A stretch of DNA of 64,000 nt from Flaveria trinervia (taxonomy: Eukaryota > Streptophyta > Magnoliopsida > Asterales > Asteraceae): NCBI GenBank assembly GCA_025506515.1, contig CM046444.1, positions 70,848,192-70,912,191 of the forward strand, written 5' to 3'. Of the stretch, positions 56,314-64,000 are shown piece after piece (the first letter of the stretch is position 1; every line of letters begins with the position of its first letter). The position numbers were made by a program, and so were the translations under genes. The notes under the pieces are model-generated. The model ran no database searches. It was not told where the DNA came from and saw only the letters and a list, made by a program, of their open reading frames with translations.

Positions 56314-56327
56314 AACTCCCCCTGAAC
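56314..56327 (-). promoter_or_regulatory. Polypurine tract of element F
   Basis: The minus strand reads GGTTCAGGGGGAGTT directly before the LTR start TGTTGGACC. Confidence 0.88.
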
Positions 56328-56329
56328 CA

Positions 56330-59300
56330 ATACAGCCAAAACCTCTAAATTATTTATTATCCCACTTATTGTTGGCAAAATGTTGGTCTTTTTCCTTCTT
56401 TATCAGTAGAGAAGATGACCCATGTAAGCTCCGGCCTGGGAAGAAATCTCAGATATTTGTTTGGCAAGGTATGAATGGGAACTCTGTTTTGGGGAACTGG
56501 ACACAGAGTTGTTATCCATTCATGAGATTTACTTCCCCATAATGAGTCTGTATGACTCTCGAACATAGGCCTCAAGGAGAACAACTTGTTCCTCCTTGGA
56601 GAGTTCTTCTACTCCACCTTCGAAGAAGAACTCTGGACCATAGTACTCAGATAAGTACTTCATGGTCCTGCCATTTTTTAGCTCCACTGTAGTTACCTCC
56701 CTATAGACAAATTCATCAGGATGGGTGCCTTCAAGGAGTAACTGGAGCTCATTCTTCTGGATGTCTTCAAGCTTTTTATATAACAACCCCTTTTTGATCA
56801 TCTTGTTTCCAGTAAAGCTTGAGGGGTCATCTTTGCTTGATGAGCTTTCTTGAATTCATCAATTATTTCCCAACGTGTGACTACAATGGCCAACATGATG
56901 GTGAAATCTGTTGTTTTCTAACGGCCATGCTGTGTGGAATAGTTCTTTTATGGATTCTAGAACTCACCCTGGGGTGGCCATACTCTCACTCTCTCCTTCT
57001 GATACTGAAAAGTGTGCCTGAGAGTGTACAGCCTCTGAGCATGCCCTTTCATGGCTTGTATAGATGATGACTGAGGAAATTCCTTGTCAACCATCTTCAG
57101 TAGTTGCTCATCATGTTGTTTCGCTGTTCTTCATCTTCTATCTTGACTCTGACCATTTCCCTTTGAGAGTCAGGTGTGATCATGGGTTGACTTCTGGGTT
57201 TTGGTAGCTTTAGAATAGCAGAGAGTGGCAGACTATCATCTTCATCCTCTTCTTCTTCTTCTTCTTCCATCGTCAGCACCCTTCTCCTCCTTCTAGGTGC
57301 ATCACTGGATGATGGTTGGGTTGTAAGGAATTGGTTTTGAAGAATGAGGATGTTTAGACTTTGGCTTAGAGATTGGTTTGGAGATTTGAGGGGTAGGCTG
57401 TGTTTGAGTGGGTGGAAGGGAAGGTTGATCTAGCATCTTTGTAGTAAGTTTCGCCTTTATGAGTTTAGCCATTTCCAACCTTTTACCAGCCCCAGCCTCA
57501 TCAAGGGCTTCAACAATAATCCCCTTGTGGAATTGCTCAGACAGACAGATTCTGGTGGCTATAGCCAGGATACTGTCCCTGGTCCACGCGCGAATCTCCA
57601 TTAAAGATCTTCCTAAGTATTTTGCAATGAAGCGGATCATGATCTCCAATCTCTTTTTCAAGAGCATCATACCCAGCCCGTCGGGTTTGAATCTCTTGCA
57701 CTTCCAACCTTCTGATCTCACTATCCAATGTGGCTGTATCAAACCCTTGCCTGAAGAGTTGTTCAATTATTTTATCCATGGATCGGCTGTGTGTAGTGTC
57801 AGCTTCTTTTACCAGCTCTTCCAGGATTTGTCTTCAGTAGTAGGTTGATCCTCAGCACTTTTCTTTCGCTTGTAAGTGAGCAGTGGTTGCTTTTCTTTCT
57901 CCTCCTCTTGGGCTTGCTTCTCTTCCTCTCTTCCTCTGTTCTTTTCCTCTTCTTTTCTTTCACTGCAGTACTCTCCCCTTTTGGATGCATTGGTGGAAGT
58001 GGTTTGTACCGCAGAAAGTGTCTTTTGCACAGCAGCATCAATCAAGGGTTGTAAAGTTGAGGAAAGCCTTCATCAATGGCTTTAGTCACAATATCAGTGA
58101 TTATGGGTGTGATGAGAGGGAGGGAATTTTGAAGTACAGCACCTATTTGCTCAGGAGGGTTCTGTTCCTGAGAAATAGGGCCTGAAGCAGAGGCAGGTGG
58201 TGAGTTTGGAGTGGCTCAGTGTTTGGGGAACCTTCAACTGAAGGTGCCATCTGTGTGTTGGTGGAGGCAGATGGTCTTCTCCTTATGAGAGTTGGTCAAG
58301 TAGGTTTTGCAGCCTACTGACTTTCTCTTCAAGGATTGTGTTCTGGGCAAGAACATCGTAGAAAAAGCCCAGGTCATCATCAGCCGAAGCTGAATCACCT
58401 GACCTCCTGCTTAGAGCAGGATTTACATGCACTGGGTGTAGACCAGTTGTTGCATGTGCCCCTTTTGCTTGGTACTGGGGACTTCAGCCTCAGGACAATT
58501 CCATCATCAGCTGTGTTGCCTCTAGTGAGGTCTTAGCAATGTTACCAGCCTCATTCTGATCATGTGCTGATTCAGAAGAGGTGGCAGCCTCACTAGATAT
58601 TCTAATCTCCTTATCTACACTAGGAGATAGAAGTGGTAAACCCCTGGTTGTGGGTTCTCAATTGCACTGTGTTCCTCCCCCTCAATTGTAGAGGTGTTCC
58701 CAGTAGTAAGTGGTTTATGGGGAGGGGGTGAGGAGTGCAGTTGAGTCAGCACTTGTCCAACTATTAAAGTTGGGCTGTGAGGGGCGGTTGTATGGGGTGA
58801 AGGGATAGAAGCAGTGTGCACCTGGGGAGGTTGGTGCTCTTCAATGGCAATCCCCTCAAGTGAGAAGATCCCAGATGTGTAGGTACCCCTTGTGTGGTTG
58901 CTGTAGGCTCCTGTTGAGAGGAATCCTGAGCGGCTATGGCTGGAAGAGTCCTTATATCCACTAGGGGGTTTGGACCATGGATATCTCCTGCGTTTGTGTT
59001 GCAGGGGCATCCTCAGGGGACTCAATTCCCTGAGTAGCCGTTTTGGGTTTCTTTTTGGTGGGTTTGGTGGGGACTTTTGATGTGGAGGTGGTGGCTGTGG
59101 GTTCCAGCTGCGTGGGTTTGCGCAGCTTGGCAGCAATTTGAGTGTCTGGTCAGAGTTGTGCGGGAGTATACTTCCGGCAGAAAGCCGTAGCAGGGACTCC
59201 GAAGCCAACAAGTCCCTCAGCATTAAGCTCGTTTGTAATGATGGCCATTATGAACCGTGGATATAGTATCCAACGGTTAGCAGTTAGTTTTTGAGCATAT

Positions 59301-59850
59301 CCTTGAGCTCCGAAAATATTATTTCTGAAAAGTTTAACGGTTGTTGCTCAAGAATAGAATACATTACCTGCTGCCACTTTGACGACATTTGATCCCAAGA
59401 CGAAGTCTTAGGAGCCAAACATACATTCACCATGTGAAAAATTAGGCGTTCGGCGTCATGGAAGTGTTTCTTCAGGATAGTGGAGGCACTGAGATTGCCT
59501 TGATATCCATGTTGGGCAAAGGATAGATCTGTGGTGCCCTTGGGATATCCAGCAGGAGAAATAGCATCATCCAGATGAAGAATTTGGCGGATTATTGCAG
59601 GAGTGATGACCACTTCTTTGTTGTTGACGACCGACTGGAGAGATGGTGTGTTGTTCTCCCCAGTGGTAATGGTGACGTTCATCCAAAACTGTTGGAGGGA
59701 TTCGGCATGTAGAATGGGATTCAAAAGAAATTCCGTTTGGTATTGGGACTGAACCATAAGATCGATAGCAGTATCGAACTTAGCCCAGACAGGCGATTTA
59801 GTAAGGTAGGCAACACAGTTGTGTCGCGGTTTAATTTGCATGGACGCCAT
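56330..59850 (-). pseudogene. Env-like third ORF of element F, N-terminal domain open
   Basis: The ATG at 59850 opens 188 residues without a stop (to 59284): MASMQIKPRHNCVAYLTKSP, then LQQFWMNVTI, ITPAIIRQILHLDDAI, and near the end LNFSEIIFSELKDMLKN, which parallels the PFSFSRMIF motif of A and B. Later, partly overlapping frames are Pro/Ser/Thr-rich (59223-58615), Lys/Glu-rich (58045-57800), a possible helical domain (57766-57302), acidic (EEEEEEEDEDD, near 57260), and a C-terminal part (56801-56529) with LEDIQKNELQLLLEG. I recall similar N-terminal sequences in composite-family retroelement annotation but have not checked this. The function is unknown. Confidence 0.78.
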
Positions 59851-59932
59851 TGAGAAGAGAGAAGTTTTGGAGAGGAACGTTAGGTTTGAAGAAGATGAAG
59901 CATTGAAGGATTAGGTCAGGGATATTTATAGG

Positions 59933-59940
59933 GTAGGGGT
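59933..59940 (-). promoter_or_regulatory. TATA box upstream of the third ORF, element F
   Basis: The minus strand reads CCTATAAATATCC, about 85 bp before the ATG at 59850 and right after the array. Confidence 0.65.
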
Positions 59941-59944
59941 AAGA

Positions 59945-60600
59945 AAACGACTGAAGGATGTGGTGTTAGTCATCAGTAGTTTAAACGACTGTTGACATGG
60001 TATTATCCTTTCAGACGTTGAAACAGCTGAAGTCGTGGTGTTAGGCATCAGAAGTTAGAAAACTACTGAAGACCGTGGTTTTGACTTCAGATGATTGAAA
60101 CAACTGAGGACTTGGTGTTTGTCATCAGTAGTTGTGAAACTACTGAAACAGTGGGTTTGTCATCAGCTGTTGTAAACAACTGAAGACTTGGTATTAGTCA
60201 TCAGTAGTTATAAAAACTACTGAAGACATGGTTTTGCTTCAGTTGTTTAGAATGAAACAGCAGTTGTTGAAACAACTGAAGAGAAAGTTCTCTTCAGTAG
60301 TTGTCGTCAATTCATAGCCTTTCAGCTGTTTCATGCTGTCCTCAACACTTACTCATCAGACTTTGCATCTGTTTTTCAGGTGTTTCATAGGACATCAGTA
60401 CTTATCTGTTTATACTGATTTCAGTAGTTGTAACTACATCAGTAGTTTGTAACAAATAAGTCCTTCAGTACTTGTGAGGCATTTAGCCATCAGTAGTTAT
60501 AAAAACTACTGAAGGGAAAATGACTCATCAGTACTTATATGTGACATGGTACCAATGATTACCAGTAATTACTACTGAAATCATCAGTAGTTGTCACTTA
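59945..60600 (-). repeat. CAGTAGTTG / CAACTACTG word array, element F internal promoter region
   Basis: More than fifteen words such as CATCAGTAGTT, AACTACTGAAG and CAACTGAAG occur in 650 bp between pol and the TATA box. The same words fill the F LTR. Confidence 0.85.
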
Positions 60601-60609
60601 TTCTAGCTG

Positions 60610-61060
60610 CAGCATACCAAGCCTTAACACAAGGTTTTGGAAAGTAGAACTATCCAAAGGCTTAGTAAAAATATCTGCAAGCTCATCAGCACTAGGCACA
60701 AACTTAGGATCAATCAGACCTTTTTCAAAAAATCCCAAATAAAATGATGTCTGATCTCTATATGTTTGGTCCTAGAGTGCTGGACTGGATTTTTGACAAT
60801 ACACAGAGCTGAAGCACTATCCATTAACAATGGAGTCTTAGTCTCTGTAATGCCATAATCCAGAAGTTGGTTCTGAAGCCAGAGTACCTGAGAGAGTGCA
60901 ACTTGCAGCAGCAATGTACTCGGCCTCAGCAGTTGATGTAGCAACAGATGTTTGTTTCTTACTCTGCCAAGAAATCAAACAGTTGCCTAGGAATTGACAA
61001 CCACCAGAAGTTGACTTTCTAGTTAACTTGCACCCTGCATAGTCACTATCTGAAAAAGCA
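60610..61060 (-). pseudogene. pol: Element F RNase H
   Basis: AFSDSDYAGCKLTRKSTSGG and STAEAEYIAAASC supply the first aspartate and the glutamate. A frameshift follows near 60890, then LLMDSASALCIVKNPVQHSR and HIEIRHHFIWDF. The tail to 60610 is broken at FLKKV. Confidence 0.9.
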
Positions 61061-62640
61061 ACTAATTTGCAAGAGTGTCTAGTGGAATACCATAAACCCA
61101 GAGATTGTGTTCCTTGCAAATATCTAAAGATTCTCTTCACTGCAATCAAATGAGACACTTTAGGAGCAGCCTGAAATCTAGCACAAACACATGTAGCAAA
61201 CATAATATCTGGTCTAGAAGCTGTTAGATACATCAAGGACCCAATCATACATCTGTAAAGAGTTTCATCACAACTTTACCTTTCTGATCAGCATCCAGTT
61301 GTGTGGTGTTGCACATGGGAGTAGAACAGGGCTTACAGTTTTGTAAATCAAACTTATTCAAAAGATCTTTTGTATATTTTGACCGATGAATAAAGGTTCC
61401 ATCAGCCTTTTGTTTGATTTGCAAGCCTAGAAAGAACTGTAATTCTCCCATTGCACTCATTTCAAACCTCTTTTTCATTAATGTTGTAAAATCATCACAC
61501 AACTGGGGATCAGAGGATGCAAAAATATATCATCAATATAAATCTGAACAAGTAGCTTATGCTGATCCACCTTCTTAATAAACAAAGTTTTATCAATGGA
61601 GCCTCTAGTGAAATTATTCTTAAGAAAAAGTAGAGAGTGTCTCATACCAGGCTCTAGGAGTTTGTTTCACCCATAAAGAGCCTTATCAAGTTTGCACACC
61701 CATTCAGGATGGTTATTATCCTCAAAGCCTGGTGGTTGACACACATAAAATTCTTCCTTTATTTTACCATATATAAATGCACTTTTAACATCCATTTGAA
61801 AAACTTTAAGATTATGGAATGCAGCATAGGCTAAGAACAATCTGATTGCCTCTAGTCTAGCTACAGGGGCAAAGGTTTCATCATAGTCAATACCTTCTTC
61901 TTGTGAAAACCCCTGTACAACCAGTCTAGCCTTGTTCTTAACAATAAGCCCATTTTCATCGGTTTTATTCCTAAACACCCATTTAGTGCCTATTGCACAC
62001 TTACCTGGGGGAAGAGGAACAAGTTCCCACACTTGCGGTTTCTTGAACTGAAGTAGCTCAAGCTGCATAGCTTCAACCCATCCATTGTCTCTCAAAGCAA
62101 CATGATAGTTCTTTGGCTCTAGCTGACTGATAAAGAGAGCATAGAAGCAGAAGTTAGACAATTGACTTCTGGTTGAAACACCAGCACTGATATCACCAAT
62201 AATCTGAGACATGGCGTGATTCTTCAGTTCTTGATAAACAATGAGATCTGTGCAAGTGTTTGTAGAACCTTCAGCAGCAGCAGATGTTGATGTAGACTCT
62301 TGAAACCAAGAATTTGATGGTAACTCAAAAGATGTAGTGGAAACAGAGATCTCATCAGCATTTGTTGTGGATGGAACTGCTGAAGCTACAGGAACATCAA
62401 GTTTAGCAGACACAGGCAGTTGGTCACTAAACTTGAATAGGTGAGTATTGATATTATCATCATCATCATCAATACCACCAGGTGGAAGACATGCTGCAGA
62501 AGATGATTGAGCCACAGGATCTGCAACAGCTGGAGGTTGATAAGGAACATATTGCAGTATGTCCAAATCAAACAACTCCACAGGGTTTTGTGGAATCTTG
62601 TCCAAAGGAGATTCATTATACTTCACATGTAGAGTCTCTT
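61060..62640 (-). pseudogene. pol: Element F reverse transcriptase and linker
   Basis: A long open part (62626-61667) holds the linker and RT N-terminus: WVEAMQLELLQFKKPQVWEL, CAIGTKWVFRNKTDENGLIV, ARLVVQGFSQEEGIDYDETF and VFQMDVKSAFIYGKI, ending LDKALYG. Frameshifts near 61665 and 61540 follow, with the YVDDIFAS region at about 61520-61545 reading slightly shortened. FFLGLQIKQKADGTFIHRSK and MYLTASRPDIMFATC complete it. Confidence 0.92.
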
Positions 62641-63311
62641 CAACTATCTTTGTTCTGCAGTTGAAGACTCTGTATGCCTTGCAAGTAGATGAATAACCAA
62701 CAAAAACCCAGCATCCACCTTAGGATCAAATTTATGGAGTTGATCCTTTGTGTTGAGAATAAAACAGGGACACCCAAATGCTTTGAAAAATGAAATTAGA
62801 GGAGCCAAATGATGGAGAACTTCATATGGAGTCTTCATCAACCTCTTATTTACTAGAACTCTATTCTGCACATAGCAAGCTGTGTTGACAGCTTCAGCCA
62901 AAAGGTCAGTGGCAAACCAGAGTCAGCCAACATGGACCTTGCAGCTTCAATGAGGGTCCTGTTCTTTCTTTACACTACTCCATTTCGTTCTGGAGTCCTT
63001 GGGATGCTAAACTGCCTTTTGATTCCCTTTGAGAGATAGAATTCATCAAGTGTATGATTCCTTAATTCAGTTCCATTATCACTCCTCATACACTTGACTG
63101 GAAAGGAATACTGCTTCTCAATATACAACACAAAGTTAATAACTTTTTGAGCAACCTCATCCTTTGAATGTAGAAAGAAAGTCCATACAAATCTGGAGTA
63201 ATCATCACAATTACCAGACAGTATTTCTTCTTTGCCATGCTCATCACTCTCACAGGACCAATAGATCCATATGCAGTAATTGCAAGCAGGCAGTGGACTT
63301 AGGCTCTTCAA
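62641..63311 (-). pseudogene. pol: Element F integrase
   Basis: DDYSRFVWTFFLHSKDEVAQ (first aspartate), MRSDNGTELRNHTLDEFYLS (second), and a frameshift near 62970 within the core. The VVXRKNR/AEAVNTACYVQNRVLVNKR end lies at 62901-62640 in another frame. It is nearly identical to the fragment at 1-285. Confidence 0.9.
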
Positions 63312-64000
63312 TAGGAGGGAATGAGACTTTGTGTTGTTTTCCTTTTAACAAGCAGTGTGCAGTTTCATCACAGTGGAACTCCTTTATTGGTAAGCCTCTG
63401 ACTAAACTATTATGGATAAGCTGATTCATGTTTTTGAAATTAACATGACCCAGCCTTCTGTGCCACAGTTTAGATTCTTGAGAAGAGGCTTTGGAAAATA
63501 GGCAAGGATTGCCTTGAGATCTATTTTCTTGGAAAGATCTAAGGCATACACTCTTCCTGTCCTGTTGGCTCTCAGGAGAGTGTGATCATCCAACACCTTG
63601 TCAATCAATGCAAAACTTTGGATGACAGAATCCTACAGTTCTGACTGGTGAAAAGAGCAACATGGCCTTTATCACACATTTGACTGACACTCAAGAGATT
63701 GTACTTGAGATTTTCCACATGATTAACATCATCAAATTTGATTTCTCCATTGGAGACAAAGCCATTACCAATGATGTAACCCCTAGCATCATTGCCAAAA
63801 GAAACAAATCACTTCTTTCCTTGAGAGTAGTCATGAAGAAGAGAGCTGTTCCCAGTCATGTGCATAGATCCCCCACTGTCTACATACCAGATGCTACTTT
63901 GGCATGTTGGAGAACCCTGCAAAAATAAACAATCAGTTAGTTTTGGAGACCCAAACCTTTTTGGTTTTAGGCCTGGTCTCATCAATAGATGGTAAACTAA
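63312..64000 (-). pseudogene. pol: Element F protease and GAG-pre-integrase region
   Basis: IWYVDSGGSMHMTGNSSLLH near 63850-63900 is the protease active site with intact DSG. GAG-pre-integrase follows: LLRANRTGRVYALDLSKK near 63560, and CGTEGWVMLISKT, which replaces the expected histidine-rich WHRRLGH because of a frameshift near 63470. The sequence above 63900 is the Gag-Pol linker, cut by the window edge. Confidence 0.85.

Larger units (their letters stand above)
55316..64000 (-). mobile_element. Copia-type element F (3' part), inserted in element E, continuing past the window
   Basis: The minus strand carries protease, integrase, RT, RNase H, array, TATA box, third ORF, polypurine tract and 3' LTR. 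Gag and the 5' LTR lie beyond 64000. It is a separate family from A/B and C/D/E, judged by its LTR and its array words. The LTR-edge flank is ATAAG. Confidence 0.9.

Overview
This is plant nuclear DNA made almost entirely of nested, decayed LTR retrotransposons. I see no ordinary single-copy gene, no tRNA or rRNA gene, and nothing bacterial. The evidence is Ty1/copia and Ty3/gypsy Gag-Pol domains with stops and frameshifts, LTR pairs ending TG...CA, primer-binding sites matching plant initiator tRNA-Met (TGGTATCAGAGC), polypurine tracts beside LTRs, and elements inserted inside one another with 5-bp target duplications. A flowering plant with a large, repeat-rich genome is the natural reading. 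Asteraceae is only a weak guess.

Layout. 1-285: integrase fragment of a minus-strand copia element. 286-13359: element A (+), a copia element with gag (two zinc knuckles), pol, a long downstream 'env-like' third ORF and a 3' LTR; its 5' LTR is missing. 13374-15791: a small non-autonomous LTR element (-). 15792-16680: an orphan LTR-like piece. 16681-33861: element B (+), a sister of A, missing everything before reverse transcriptase and split by a complete Ty3/gypsy chromovirus (17027-25849, -). 33862-49254: element D (+), 5'-truncated, split by a complete copia element C (35086-47623, -). 49255-49564: RT fragment G (+). 49565-55315: 3' part of element E (-), sister of D. 55316-64000: element F (-), inserted in E and running off the window.

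The copia elements A-F share one plan: gag - protease - integrase - RT - RNase H - spacer - long third ORF - polypurine tract - LTR. This resembles the SIRE/Maximus lineage, where a third ORF downstream of pol is called env-like by position. The third ORFs start similarly (MA...HN...), carry acidic, basic, proline/threonine-rich and coiled-coil segments, and show no clear signal peptide or membrane anchor.

The most interesting signal is regulatory. In A, B, C, E and F a cluster of short, family-specific palindromic words lies upstream of a TATA box, which itself lies upstream of the third ORF's ATG. The same kind of words fill the upstream part of each element's LTR, often followed by a TATA box there too. 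The word differs by family (CAGTCGYACGACTG in A/B, CTTCNGAAG in C/D/E, CTTCAGTAGTTG in F). This suggests that the third ORF is transcribed from its own internal promoter copied from, or evolving with, the LTR promoter. A and B also carry four-copy hairpin arrays with compensatory stem changes upstream of this promoter, and A has an intron-like insertion in the third ORF that B lacks.
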